Notes: generated from the sequence alone by a model not told the origin. 64,000 nucleotides of DNA from Takifugu bimaculatus (GCA_004026145.2 CP034975.1:22730111-22794110); one strand, 5' to 3'. Positions 1-12,498 are shown, counted from the stretch's first letter. A program made the numbers and translations.

Positions 1-109
1 CAAAGTTGTCTCATTCAACAACCATGCAGTATCTTTAATTGAGATGAATTAATAGTCATAATTGGCCTCAAGTGTGTTTTTGCTCTTCATCTGTGCTGGA
101 TAAGCTTCC

Positions 110-3100
110 TCAATTGAAGCCAAATTTGAAGCTGAAAGGTCCGGAGCCGAACGGATTGAATCCCTGGAAGCCCTGGAAGCCTCCGTGGAAGTTGTGTTGC
201 TGCTGACTCTCTGGATCCATGGGGTCTTCTCCGTGGTCAAACTTGGTTCTCATTTCTGGGCAAAAGACGAATGCATCAATAGGTCCTCAATAAAGAAACA
301 AAGGAAGGCAGCTGGACTCTTGGAAGACTCTAATGAGAAGATTAGAAACACTGTAGGTGTGCTGATGCTACACCTCCCACCTGGGTCTGTTAGAACCTCT
401 TTGGCCTGAGCGATGTCGATGAACTTCTTCTCAGCTTGCTTCTTTTCCTCTGGATCCTGGAAGTTGTCTGGATGCCACTGCTGAGCCAGCTTCCTGTACG
501 CTCTGATAATCTCTTTCTTCTGGGCCGACCTGAACCGTTGAGACGGACGCGGTCAGTTTACCACATGCTAATACCAAAGTTACTACACGTCAGCAGTGCT
601 CGCAATGCTGTTCCCACCTCTTAACTCCCAGAATCTTGTAATAGTCTCTTTTCTTGGACTGTTTGAGCAGTCGCTGGGCTCTCTCCAGGCCTTCTTTAAT
701 CTGACGGTCGTTTTCACCGTGTTTTGCTGCCGCCTCGTAGTCTCTGATAGCTGGAAAGATAAGAATAATAATGGAGTTGGGCAGCTAACAGGAGGAGGGC
801 GACAACAGTGATTTCACATGGAAACGTGATGGGTTTTCTCTCTTCTACATCATCCTGCCATCGCTGCATTGACATGTTCAGTCGCTGCCGCCCTCCTGAC
901 AGACAGCAAACCTGATGCCTGAATAATAAACAACAAACAATAACACAGCTGACTCACTGCCCAGATAACACCCGTGTCTGAGAGCCACACTGATCATCAT
1001 CCGTCATGGTTTCCTTTGCTGCTTCTTTGCATGAGTTTTGGGCTGTGCCACCTTCATCGGGCTCTAAAGTTCTTCACAACTGTGGTATAGGTTGCCATGG
1101 AGATTAGCCCTGTTGCCTCTGGAAAGGGAACAACGCACGCCCCGGTGTCATGTTGTCTCTGTGCCTCATAAAGACCCGCTCTGTTTTAATCCATCATTTT
1201 GACATCTGGAACTGGACATAAATCCAGTGGATTACTGTATAATTTCCATTTCTATTGGAACAGCTGAACCTGCGCTGTGCTGCGACTGATCTCTGCCACT
1301 ACTGTCCAGTATGATGTCACACTCTCCTTAACCGCTGAGTTAAAAATGTGTACCATCAGAATGATTTTAAGTATTGCCAACACATTGGGATCGGACCCCA
1401 GCGTGTGCTGGCTGTTGGAGTCCACTCAGTTTGGGTTGTTTGAGGCTTGTTCACACCAGGAGGCGTGCTGGGGTGAAGTTAACACCCATAGGTGCTGACA
1501 GCTTAAGAGCCCACCTGAGGTTTGCTCTTGCACCACGTTAATGACAACACAGCTCATACGGGAGTGTGTTTTTCTACACTATATGTATTTTACTGGCAAA
1601 GTGAGGTCCTTTGGCCTGTCCTCACAAAGATAGGGTTTTTTTTTGTCATTTTATGTCGAATGAAAGTAAAATCTCCATTTTCCTTTCAATAGAAACATTG
1701 TCTCTCTGAATGAAAGTACAGTTGGTCGATTCTTCTGAGTAAATTAAAAACTGCCAGAGAGTTATTCCATCTCCTGTTTCAACAAACGTGTTTTTGTGCC
1801 TGTTGACTTATTCCATCTACTTGTATGAGCTGTTCACTGAGCTCAGACTAAAATTAAACATCACTGTGTCACGCTAACCAAGCAGATATGAATAAACATT
1901 CCAGCTGGAGCTGGGGAGGCACTGGGGACCTTTGAAGAGCATCTGAAATGCAAGGCATCGTTCCCTTTCTAGTTCCCGTCACAGCGGCGGGCGGCAGTCT
2001 GAACACCAAAGAGCTGCAGCTCTGCCTTCAGGACCCGGGACATGGTGCAGGGGTTAACGGGCCACTAACTTTAAGTTCCACCGGTCCCAGTGACATTAAA
2101 ATTGTTGTAATGCTCGACACAAACAGGGATGAACTAAAGCCAGGCAAGGCTGGTTCTCCTCCCATGAATCCTCACTTTCAGAGGTTTCAGCAGCGGCCGT
2201 CTCACACTGATCCACGTGCAGCCAGCCAAGATGTTGCTGTGTGTTCTGGCACCTTCCCAGACCTGACGTCAAGCTAAATGTACCAGCAGCAGTTCAAACC
2301 GACTCCCACTTTATATCTGAACACACTGAGCTCTACGCTTCATTCTGAGATAAATAACAAGCGTTTGCTTCCACAGAAAGAACTCTGGCACTTACCTTCC
2401 TCATAGTGTTCCTCTTGAATGTAGGCTTCTGCTCTGTCCTTTAGTGTGTTAACGTTCTCTGGGTTTGTCTGGAGGACCTCGCTGCACACCGAGATCGCTC
2501 TGCTCGCCTGCTGCCCCTGCTCAGGACGCAGATATCGACACTATTTGTCTTTTTCCGCTGACCCAGAGACACATTTCCCCCCCGCTCTTCAAGCAGCAGA
2601 AAAGCGACTATTGCTAATTAGCTTAGCACAGACCCTGATCCGGTCTGCTGTGGCCGGCTCCAGCTGCAGGACGTACCTGTGTCAGAGCGTGGCAGATCCT
2701 CTCCTTGGCCAGGACGGTGAAGTGATGCACATCGGGCTCGGTCTTCATCACTGCTTCGTACTTGTTTACAGCATCCTCGTACCTGGAAGGCAGCATCGGT
2801 GTGGATACAGCGCCTTAATCCCTCTGTCAGTTTAATCAACAGGGATTCTTCTACAAGTCAAAGCTAACAGGACACCTGGTATGTTATAAGCAACTTCTGT
2901 TACTTATAACATACAAATGCTTCTAGAAAACATCCAGAAAATGGACGATATGTAAAAATTCCTCTCTGGGAGCTCGACTTGAGTCAGGATCTCACATGTA
3001 CAGTATGCCTGGGCCAGCAGGACAGCACCGCGCCATCTGATTGGCCAAATATAGATGAGCAGTGTGTGAATGGGTGGCATATGAAAATGAAACCACACAC

Positions 3101-6100
3101 ACACACCCACCTCTGCTCCTGGATCAGTGCCTCTGCAGACAGAATCTGTTTGTTGAGCTTTCGGACTTGCTTGTAATGGCTGTAACACTGCTTGTGGTCT
3201 GGATCCAGTTTCAGGCACTCGCGCACTTCACTGCAGATGAGGAGGGAAAAGGCCTCAGTAGCTGAAGAGCTCCCTCCATCCTGGTCAACCACCGATAGTA
3301 CAGGAGACGCGTCTTACTTGAGGGACATCTCGTGGTCTCCAAGAGTGTAGTAGATGGTGCTGAGTTTGTAGAAAGCCTGGGTGTTGTCGTTCTTTAACTT
3401 GGATGTGGCTTTCAGGTCGCTGATGGCCTTCCCCATTTCCCCCGTTTCAATGAAGCACTCGGCTCTCATCTCACGAGAGGCCACGTCCCAAACGCAGGTC
3501 TGTGAACGGCAGAAAGAACTGAGGCGCCGCGGGGGCGGCGGGGAACAGGGAGGGCACCTGCAGAACAGCAGCTCCGTGCCGGCTTACCTCGATGACGGCG
3601 TCCAGCAGGGCCGCAGCCGTCCCGCAGTCGCGGCTGTTGTAGCTGTCGTGCGCCTGAGCCAGCAGCCGCTGGATCTCATCGGACTTCCTCAGCTGATTCT
3701 GGGCTTCTCTCTCCTCTTTCTGGCTGGGATTGGACTTGAGCTGGAACATCAGAAGGCGGGTCAGAACACTGCACACGTACTGAGGGAACGTTGCCATGAA
3801 TGAAGCAACATGACTGGAAACAATGTAAAATCCACTAGAATTGGTAATGAGGGGAGGTGGTGGCTTGATAAAATAAGCTGTTATCTAGGTTCTCATGATA
3901 ACAGTGCACGTTATTCCTGCACCCATTACACGATAATCATTCTTATTATAGAGGCCATCACAGAGCAATCCCAGCTAATGATGCTTTATTTACTAAATGA
4001 CCTTGGTGAGAAATTCCACAACAATCAATTTTGAAAACATGAGAAGGTCTAAATATGATGGGTAATCTTAGCCAGAGGTTCAGAGTGCTGAAGCAGCAGA
4101 ACAGGAGGCACCTCTGAAACTGCAAACTGCTCCGCCAAGGAGGGTTTATTATTTAACGGCACAAGTCTGGATGATTTCCAGCCTCAGGTCTTTAACTGCC
4201 CTCATGTCTACTTGGAGGTTCCCAGTTACAAGACTTCCCTCTGCCTCAAAGAGGCCCCCCAGAATTTAAATAATGCGTATCATAAATTAAGCCAATTGAC
4301 AAGGTTAGAAGAGGCTGCCTGACCTTCATAATCCCCCATCTGCCCACGGGAAACAAACGTATTTTCCTGCACCTGAGAACGCCCGATGCTTTTAAAGGCA
4401 GATAGCAGGGTCATCTGTGGCTGCTGGGGATGTTGTCTAACGAACCGGGAAATGGTCATTGTAGAGGAAAACACTTCAGCAACATTTTAAAGCCCATAAT
4501 AAGCTTTAAAAAAAAAAAAAAACAATTTCTCTGAGGGTCCAGGAGGATTTAGTGTCAATTGAATAATCATCGTATGAGTGATAGATCACAGATATCACAT
4601 TATACCACCTCTGTGTCCAGACTCTCTTCTAAATTATAATAATTAGTTATTTACCTTTAATCAACAAGCCTCTAGCAATGTTACCTCATTAAAACAAAGG
4701 TAATACGCCAATTACTTGGATTATCTTCAGAAAGGTTGCTCATCTTGTATTCGAGGGTTAATGTCTCAAAACATCGCTGAGAGAGGCAGCAGATTATAAA
4801 TGATGATTCCGATTAGAGCATCAAGCCACTGGGAGAGATCGGAGTCATCTTTCATTAATGGACCTAAATGAACCGAAAAGCAAGTAGCTCATTCCCCCAC
4901 ATATTGTGACTAAAGCAGTAGTAACGCACAGTTCCATGAAATAGGAATTGCTTCATGATCAAGGATGCTTGGCTTTGAAGGTTAAAGTCCATCCAGAATT
5001 CAAAACATCACTAAAATTTAAAAGGATCTTCAATCACCCATTATCAACATTTCCTAAAAATTTCAGTAAAATCCCTTCATAACTTTTTGAGTTATTTTGC
5101 AAACACCGGCTGCCCCCCCCGCCACTCTGACGCAGTCCAACACTGCCACCTGCTGGACAGACCCGGATCCTCAGCGGTGAAAGGCCTGACTTCACTCACC
5201 ACTTTCTTGTAGTCACTCTCTGCTTCATCCAGTCTCCCCTGCTTCAGGAGGAGATTTCCTCTTTGGAGCTGCGCCTTTAAAGAGAGGAGGGGAAACCAGT
5301 TTTGAATGAGGCTGTCAATACACTTAGTGACACAGCTGACACAACAGACTGGTTTCCCAGTCCAGCTGATCCCAGCGGCGTTCAGTTATTTAAATTCACG
5401 TTCCACGTGCTGCAGTAGAGGACATGCAAATAGTCCTAATCTCACTAACAACAATGTGAGGAGCAAAAAGAGGTCTTGCTCACAATCCGTCTATACGTTT
5501 TGGCTTTAATCTGCACCAAGCAAGCCTCCTTATCCATCAAAAGCGCCACAACTCTCCAGTCATCATGGAAGGTGAATTGCAGTTGAATGCATGACATTAG
5601 CAGCCACTTCCACATGTTACCCGCAGCGGTCTAAACGGAGAACCTCACCGATGTGAAGTCTGGTTTGAGTTCAATGACTTTACTCAAGTCCGGCAGAGCC
5701 GACTTTGACTTCCCCATCGCCAGGAACACGGTAGCTCTGCTGTAGTAGGCCATGTAATTCTTTGGATCTCCATCTGCAAAGAAAGGACGTGCACACTGAC
5801 CCTGCGAATATGATTAACCATACATCTGGATGGACACGCGCCCGTCGTGCACGTCTCTTACCCACAGCTGCGTGGAAATGCGACAGCGCGTCTGCGAGTT
5901 GGCCAGCGGCGAGCAGCTTCTTTCCCATCTCCATATGGTGATCCACACTCCCATCCCTGCCGCATTTCACCCCTGACAAACACACGGCACACAACACGCA
6001 TGAAGAGCGTGCACGTGAAGTCAGGACATGGCGGCGCACGGATCAATAAGTCACGCTGGTCCACGGTGACAGCGGGCAACACGCCTGTCAAGTTGGCAAC

Positions 6101-6484
6101 TTGGGACTGTGACATGTTGTCGTGAGCGTTTATGAGACGAACACTGATGCCAGTGATAGGACACGGCCAAAATATGTTAATTGGTGCAGTTTTAGGAAAT
6201 TTACTGGAAGCTAAAATCGGCTATGTACAGTAGGGCAATTGATAAGCTAGCTCGCTTAGCTTAGCCAATGCTGGTAATGTCAGTTCTCTGCAAGTTGCTC
6301 AGATTTAAAGCAGGCTTTGCTCAAAGTGGTCGGTTAGTTAGCGCTTTGGTTATTCTGCCGTTGACTGGCTTTGTTGGAAATTAAAAGAAACGAGCTTCTT
6401 ACCTTCATATCTCAGGTCAATCAAAACAAGAACATATGGGACGTAGGACAGTAGTTTGCGAGCAGCGTGGTCGATGGAAACCAT
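110..6484 (-). CDS. dnajc3: DNAJC3 / p58IPK, ER-lumenal TPR and J-domain co-chaperone, 12 exons, complete
   Basis: Exons in transcript order: 6403-6484, 5862-5972, 5649-5773, 5200-5274, 3588-3740, 3318-3499, 3111-3230, 2677-2782, 2396-2516, 618-750, 381-529, 110-255. They join in frame to 1503 nt (500 aa; human about 504). Residues 11-22 are hydrophobic and look like an ER signal peptide. Tetratricopeptide repeats follow, up to about residue 390 (motifs such as KKLLAAGQLADALSHFHAAV and RATVFLAMGKSKSALPDL). The J domain starts at RDYYKILGVKR (about 393) and has the HPD motif at 422-424. The tail is rich in Gly and Phe and ends in FKFGFN. Family knowledge: it binds unfolded proteins in the ER and stimulates BiP ATPase through HPD. 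Start ATG at 6484 has a good context (ACCATGG). The 3' UTR runs off the left edge and no AATAAA is visible. Teleosts may have a and b paralogues; which one this is cannot be decided here. Confidence 0.97.
751..2395 (-). other. dnajc3 intron 9 (1.6 kb), no gene seen
   Basis: This is non-coding sequence between the exon ending at 2396 and the exon starting at 750. I see only short chance ORFs, no RNA gene, and no recognisable repeat apart from short T runs near 1630. Confidence 0.7.
3741..5199 (-). other. dnajc3 intron 4 (1.5 kb), no gene seen
   Basis: AT-rich intron between the exon ending at 5200 and the exon starting at 3740. It holds an A run at about 4507-4521 and no coding or RNA feature that I can support. 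Smaller dnajc3 introns at 5275-5648 and 5973-6402 are also empty. Confidence 0.7.
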
Positions 6485-6641
6485 GGTTACACTTTCACCA
6501 GACGGCTCCTGACTTTGTCGACCTTACAACAACTTGTGGTCCGGTATCACCTGGATCTCAGCCGTCCCATGTGTTGACCAGCGGCCAACATTGCTCCTTT
6601 TTCCCCAGTCACAGACTCGCAGCGGACCGCTCCGACCCGGT

Positions 6642-6660
6642 CGTGGGCGCCTCTGATTGG
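6642..6660 (-). promoter_or_regulatory. ER stress response element (ERSE) of dnajc3
   Basis: Read on the minus strand the site is CCAAT, nine bases (CAGAGGCGC), then CCACG. This is an exact match to the ERSE consensus CCAAT-N9-CCACG bound by NF-Y plus ATF6/XBP1. It lies about 160 bp upstream of the dnajc3 ATG, inside a GC-richer stretch (about 6590-6760) that is the likely core promoter. DNAJC3 is a known unfolded-protein-response target in mammals, so the element fits the gene. Confidence 0.85.
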
Positions 6661-7273
6661 CTGTTGCCCTGCAAACCACGCCCACCGCCGCTCGTTCAAC
6701 GGAGAGGAGCCACGGCAGCATTAAACGGTACAGTCCGCGTGCGCGCGCGCGCTCACTTCCATCAAAAGTACTAAATATTGCTTTAAATTAGAATTTACAT
6801 TATTTAAATATTTCTAAATATAAAAAACATATTATACCAACCAAAATGTACATAAACCATACCATATATAGCACATATATAGACACACCATATAACCACA
6901 CACACGTTCATATTCATGTATATATGTATGTGTGTTGTGTGTGTCTCTATACACACATACATTCACAACCCAGCCCTGAGAGTAGTTTATATCTGATCAT
7001 ACCCATTTATATTTGTATCATAAGTGTGTTTTTACTACTGTAATTGAAACTGGATGCCTGCTTCAAGAACCAAAGAGAGAAAAGGAAAGTTTAGCTGTCA
7101 GTCTTTGTTATCACTCCTATAAACCAGTGATACTGCAGATTTTGAAGCAGATTTCAGAATACTTTTCCTTTATATCCTCACTTTGCTGAAAGCGGTGAAC
7201 ACATCCATTCATCTCTTCTTGATGTTGACATAAATCTCATTTCTTTAGAGGTTTGGATTGCTGACCTATATGT

Positions 7274-7279
7274 TTTATT
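7274..7279 (-). terminator. Polyadenylation signal of claudin-10-like gene A
   Basis: AATAAA on the minus strand about 90 bp beyond the TGA at 7369. It is the first such hexamer after the stop and gives a plausible short 3' UTR. Confidence 0.55.
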
Positions 7280-7368
7280 TATACACTTTTAACTACTTCA
7301 AAATACAGTTTAATACAAACGCAGACAACCAAAAATATCTTCCAAGTGAAGCTCAGCCCGATAAAAGG

Positions 7369-8473
7369 TCACACATATTCAAATGACGCTGTGGTCTTTG
7401 AGGAGGTGGTGGTCCCCGACATGCTGCTGACCCGGCTGCCGCTGCCGCTGCTGCTGCCGCTGCCGCTGCTGTCGATGGAGGTGATCCCTGTCCTCCGACT
7501 CCTTTCTGTAGGAGGAATCGACACGATGCTCTTCCTGGACGGAACAGCCGTGTAGGCAGCAGGGAACTGGTAGACCTGGAGTCTCTTTGGGCTGTAAATT
7601 TCCAATTGAAAATAACTAGTAATTTTCTCTACAAGTGAGTAAAAAACCAATAGATTTTAGGATCGTACCTTGATTGACAGCCTTCCCTCCCAGCAAATAT
7701 ACTGTAGATGAGACCTCCTACGACAAGTAAAGTTGAGCCTCCCCAGCCAACAAAAACACCGACTCCTATTTCAAACCTGGTGAATACCGTTAAATCTGTC
7801 AGTTTGTCTTGTGTTGAGTTTGCTGGTGGAAGTCAAAAGTGCACATACTTCTGAGCTACATAGCTGGGGTCTTGAAATTCTGCTCTGATTTTGTTGCCAT
7901 AATAGGAGAACGCAACCATAGAAGACATCCCTGAAATAAACAACACACATTCGTTCTAGCAACGTCTCACAGTGCTTTGCTGCTCTTGAATAAGTTCCCA
8001 GTACCTCCAATAAGGTAGTTCATCCCGCCGGCAAATGTGACTCTAGCGTTCACGATCTCCGTCCCCCCAATTTTTGTGCACTTCATTCCCACCAGCACCA
8101 GGATTGATCCAAAGAAGGACAGGATGATGGCAATGATGATGAGGGCGCGGCACATGTGGATGTCCCCTGTCCAGGAGCAACATCAAACGCCGGTTTCATG
8201 GCTTCCTGCGTGAATCACCTGCAGAGCTGTGCTTTACTCACAGTTCAGCGCCAGCATGGAAGGGATTCCCTTGCAGTCCGATACTCCGGTTGAGTCGGAG
8301 ATGCAGTCCTTCCACAGGTTGGAGAAGTAGTTTGAAGTGGTCAAGACGATGCTCCCCACCTCTGACCAGGTCCAGATCTCTGTGGGCATGGTGGAACACA
8401 CCAGGATCCATCCCGACACACACAGCACAAAGCAGCCAATCTCCATATACATCACCACAGTCCTGTAAGCCAT
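7369..8473 (-). CDS. Claudin-10-like protein A, 5 exons, 268 aa
   Basis: Exons: 8242-8473, 8005-8166, 7849-7930, 7669-7776, 7369-7591; joined 807 nt. It is a four-pass tight-junction claudin. The first extracellular loop carries the family signature: W34, then N52-L53-W54 with C57 and C67. NLW in place of the usual GLW is also seen in claudin-10b. Loop 1 resembles claudin-10b (NLWKDCISDSTGVSDC). After TM2 the motif GMKCTKIGG is typical of claudin-10. The cytoplasmic tail is long and has a Ser/Gly run (SSGSGSSSGSGS), ending in EYV, a likely PDZ ligand. The ATG at 8473 is used because the in-frame codon 12 bases upstream is GTG. Exons 2 and 4 have the same lengths (162, 108) as in gene B. It belongs to the teleost tandem claudin-10 set (named cldn10c/d/e in fugu); the exact letter is not assignable here. 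Confidence 0.93.
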
Positions 8474-8585
8474 GTTTGCTCCCACTCAGGCTGCCAGGTG
8501 AAGAAATCACTGGCTCCACACTTCCTATCCAGTGCTGTCTGGAAATACGTCCCTCTGTGTCCTGGGAGCTGCCAGGAACCTGCTA

Positions 8586-8819
8586 AACATGGTTTGTGTT
8601 CATCATCACATGTTTTCCCTTGAACTATGATTCGGTATAGTGGAGGTGTTTGTTGTGAGTTAGCCGCGTGTTAGCATACGCTGCTTGGGGTCAGTTTCGC
8701 TTACCATTCGACTCAGATGTTCCAGGTACCTCAAACAGGTGGGAACTGGCTCAACATGTTCTGTGTTTATCATCGCCTGTTTTGCCTTGAGATGCGGTTC
8801 TGTATGGTGGAGGTGATTT
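8586..8819 (+). repeat. Diverged direct repeat, two copies of about 67 bp, offset 167 bp
   Basis: Copy 1 at 8586-8652 and copy 2 at 8753-8819 both begin AACATG. They share the blocks ATCATC, TGTTTT, CCTTGA and TGGAGGTG in the same order and spacing. The offset is constant at 167 bp, so a local tandem duplication just upstream of gene A is likely. Confidence 0.6.
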
Positions 8820-10413
8820 TGACTTTGTTGTTAGCAAGATACACGTGACCATACATGATCAGCATGGGTCCCTCTCTTCTACCAATAGGCTAAATCTGGC
8901 AATAATCTGGACATGTAATTATACACAAACAATACAGGAAAAAATGCAAAAAAAAAAAGTAATAAGGAAACTATACATTCTATATCATATATAGATGTTC
9001 TGGAAGATCTGTGCTGCTGGTGACCTCCTGACCTTTATATTTCTAAAGACTGAACTCTTTCCTCATTCATTTGATGTTTTAAGATGAGGTGCAAAATTAA
9101 AATGTCGGGTGGGTTTGACTGAAGTCAGGATATCTTGCATCACAGTACGTGGTGGAAAAGTGTGAAAGATTGTGTTTATGCTAGTTATCCAAAACAACAG
9201 CAGGACAGGTTTTTCAAGTCTCCGTTTGAAGACAGCAGCCCACCTCGTTTTTACCCAGTGTTGATTTAAATGTCATGAACTGAGCAAAGCGTGTAGGGCT
9301 GTACATGTGTCAGTTTGCTCCAAAGGGTCAACAGAAATGACTGTCTCAAGCCCATCTAGTGGACAAATAAGGAACAGCAGATTGTTGATGTTGAAGTTCA
9401 TATTTAAGATAAGGTGAAAGTGAGCTCAGAGACAAGGAACAGTCAGTGCAACATAAGAGCAACATACTGTTTCCTGATACCGGTAACAAGAAAAAAAACT
9501 CTGAAGCTTTTACATGAAACACACTAAATGCCAAGTCAGCAGCAGTGTGTGTGTCATGACTGAGGGCTTTAAACAATTTTGGTGAAATGTTGACTGTAAA
9601 CCTTCTCAAATTTGCTTAGAGAAAATAACACAACATATTTGATGATACAATCCAACAACAAAGTGAATTCCTCAGTGAAATAATAACATATTATTTCCAA
9701 AAGATGCAAACCAAAGTCCACTTTATCCCCTTTATTATTGACTTACCGGTACATAAATGTGTACAGTCAAATACGTTCTCTGATTTAAATATTTTTATCA
9801 GTCAGGAGATAACCAGATGTTCAGTAGCACATGTGGGCACAGAGTTCATCAGGCTGAAGCTTTAGAAGCTTCACTTCTATTGAACACAGTACAGGGAACA
9901 GAACCTTCCCAGCTGAGAGAGGGCAGCTCTCCGTTGACAGGCAAACACTAATACCTAACCTGTTATTTGGCATGGATGGATGGATACTGGGAGCCAGCGC
10001 AGGCTACGTTTAAAAACAAAAAAATAAAATAATTACACTACACAACACAGAAATCTTGCACAGTAATCAAAGTTGCTTGTCTAACCTCTAAACTGAAACT
10101 CACAACTAAGCAGGTAAAAATGTCTTGACTGTCTGGGTTTGTACTCAGACGTGGGAGAAACGGCCCGAGGTCACCAATGACCATGGGGTTAGTTCAGGTA
10201 GGGAAAATCTTGGATGTGTGGAAAACTCCTGGCGATTTGGGGACATGATTTGTCCAACTATTATGGTCACATTACAACGGCGTCGAACCCTAGAGAGGGA
10301 TGGAGCATCAAGGAGGAACCGTCAGTAGACTGAAGCCAGCCTCTTGGTCCTGGTCCAATGGCTCCTCTGATGTCTTTACCTGCTGGTCAGGTCACATTTA
10401 ATATGTTGAGAGT

Positions 10414-10600
10414 TGGGTGACTCGTGGTTCAGAGATTAGCACTGTTTTTAAAAGGTAAGAATGTCCAGAGTCCAGAAACTTTCCTTTGTGGCGTTTGCAA
10501 GCTCTCCTCTTGTCTGCGTCCAAAGACATGCATTTGGGTTTAGGTGTAATGGCTACTTAGGTGTGTATGGTTCTTTTTCTGTCTTCAACCCTGCGACCAT
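10414..10600 (+). mobile_element. Decayed tRNA-derived SINE (V-SINE / DANA-mermaid type)
   Basis: Recognised from conserved words in the right order: GTGGTTCAGAGATTAGCACTG (tRNA-like head, A-box region), then GCGTTTGCAAGCTCTCCTC and GTCTGCGTCCAAAGACATGCA, then TAGGTGTGTATGG. These match the consensus order of the abundant fish V-SINEs. The copy is degraded and has lost a clean B box and 3' tail. Confidence 0.6.
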
Positions 10601-10979
10601 GGTAACGGGTAAATATGTCTAAGATGAGTTTTCTTATTGCCAGATTTCCTTTGTAATTTATCACCAAGGGATTTAAAAGCAGCAAACAGAATTTAGCCGC
10701 ATCAGAAAAGTCTCCATGTTCAGGAATCCATCTGACATTTTATAAAGACTCGCCCAGATTATGGTTATGCGGCTTTTGTCATTGACTCTCTCCCAATCCG
10801 ATTGTTCTTCCTCATTACATGAAGCGAACATTTACACCTGTCAACTGAAAGGAATTTAATGGGATTAAAGTGAGCAACTGTTTTCACCTGTGTAAATGAA
10901 AAGGAAATCTGTTTTTATAAATCTCTCCTAGTTTGATTATTGTGCGACACACATTAAGAGCGGAGCAGGTAAATGTTCG

Positions 10980-10985
10980 TTTAAT
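10980..10985 (-). terminator. Possible polyadenylation signal of claudin-10-like gene B
   Basis: ATTAAA on the minus strand about 240 bp past the TAG at 11222. It is a common variant hexamer, and no AATAAA is nearer. Confidence 0.35.
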
Positions 10986-11221
10986 TAGATAAAGCATTGT
11001 TACAGACAAAAAGGTTGTAAACGTTCAAGAAAAACACGAGTTGACAAAGGCCGGCGTGCTTTAGCTCCGTGGCTCACGTCGCCTCTGCCTGCAGTCTCCT
11101 CCTTTTTTAGCAGAAATGACAGTGAATTCAAACCGTGATGTGGTGGGACTGGTCGAGCTCTGCGGTCCTAAATCTCCTAAAAAGTGACCGTCTCCCTGGA
11201 AACTGGACTTGCGCTTGGGAA

Positions 11222-12437
11222 CTACACAAATGCGTCTCTCTCTGACACTTTTGTCGGGGTCGTCTGGGAAATCTTTGAGATCTTGGAGCTCCTGGAGAGT
11301 CTTGAGCCCATGTAAGTTCCGTACAGTCTGGATGGTCTGTAGTATCCAGTGTACAGGCCCCTGGTGCGAGGGTACATGTACGTGCCTCCCCCATTTGCAT
11401 ATACAACCTGACTGTGAGACCACAAACAGGCCAAAGTTATTAACACTTTAAAATAATCACTTCCAGAAACAAAGAAGTGTGTAGGTGGGTCAATGAAGGT
11501 ACCTTTCACGGCGTAGAACATAGCAGACCGTCACAGCGTAAAACACAGCCCCCAAAAAGATGAGGAAACATCCCACCAATCCCAGAAATATGGGAGGACC
11601 AAGGTCATACCTGGAATCAAGTCATTTTAAGAACAATCACATTTTTATTTAAGGGGTGATATTTTCCGGAACTATAATTCTTTGTGGGAGTATCGTGGTG
11701 GGGTGTGTACCGTAACACTCCCGGCCCAACACTTGGGGCAAAGGTTGTCCTGGCGATCCTGTTGATGTATAAACAGTAGCCAGCAATATTGGATATACCT
11801 GGGTGGTGAGGTATCGTCCATTCAGAGAGGAAAATGAAGGCAAAACACATTTATTCATTTAGGAGCCACACTCACCTCCTACGAAATGAAGCACGGCTCC
11901 AGCAAAAACGAGCTTGTCCTTAAGTTTTTCCGCTCCGCCAATATACGTGCACTCCATCCCGATAAAGCAAAGCACCACGGCGAAGAAGCCAAGAGTTATC
12001 CCACACATGAGCAGTCCACGGACACCCTGGACAAAAGCTACGGGATAACAGGAAGCTCTAAAGTATCGCTACCAACAGTACACTGAATACACTGGAACAT
12101 TTTTATAGTTTTATATTTGTATTTATATTCATATTCTATTTTTAATTTATTCTATTTTATTTCTTATTTTATTATATTTTTATTATCTTTAATAGGTTTA
12201 ATGGGGTGTAATGGTGGTGGGAAATGTTGTACAGTGCTGTATGTTTCTTTGGAGATGCTAATTTCCCTGATGGACACCCCCTAAAGGGATCAATAAAGTA
12301 CTCTTGAATCTTGAATCTTGAATACACGTTTAAAAAACTTGTCCTACTTTCAACTTCTTTAACAAAATCAAATCTGATGTGTCAATAATGGCATAAAGAT
12401 TTCTCACCCTATTTACAATTAAAAATGGAAGTTGGAC

Positions 12438-12498
<61 letters not shown>

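Larger units (their letters stand above)
6485..7368. other. Spacer: dnajc3 promoter side and 3' UTR of the first claudin
   Basis: The left part (6485-6760) is GC-rich and carries the dnajc3 promoter. From 6780 to 7050 it is AT-rich with imperfect CA/TA and TG alternation. The right part is the 3' UTR of the claudin ending at 7369. No ORF here resembles a known protein. Confidence 0.6.
8474..11221. other. Intergenic spacer between claudin-10-like genes A and B
   Basis: No gene recognised in 2.7 kb. It contains a diverged direct repeat (8586-8652 and 8753-8819), an A run at about 8949-8959, a decayed SINE (10414-10600) and the 3' UTR of gene B. Short ORFs here lack family features. Confidence 0.65.

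Noticed and set aside
2984..3292. 102-codon minus-strand ORF as a separate gene
   Set aside because: It is dnajc3 exon 7 (3111-3230) extended into both introns.
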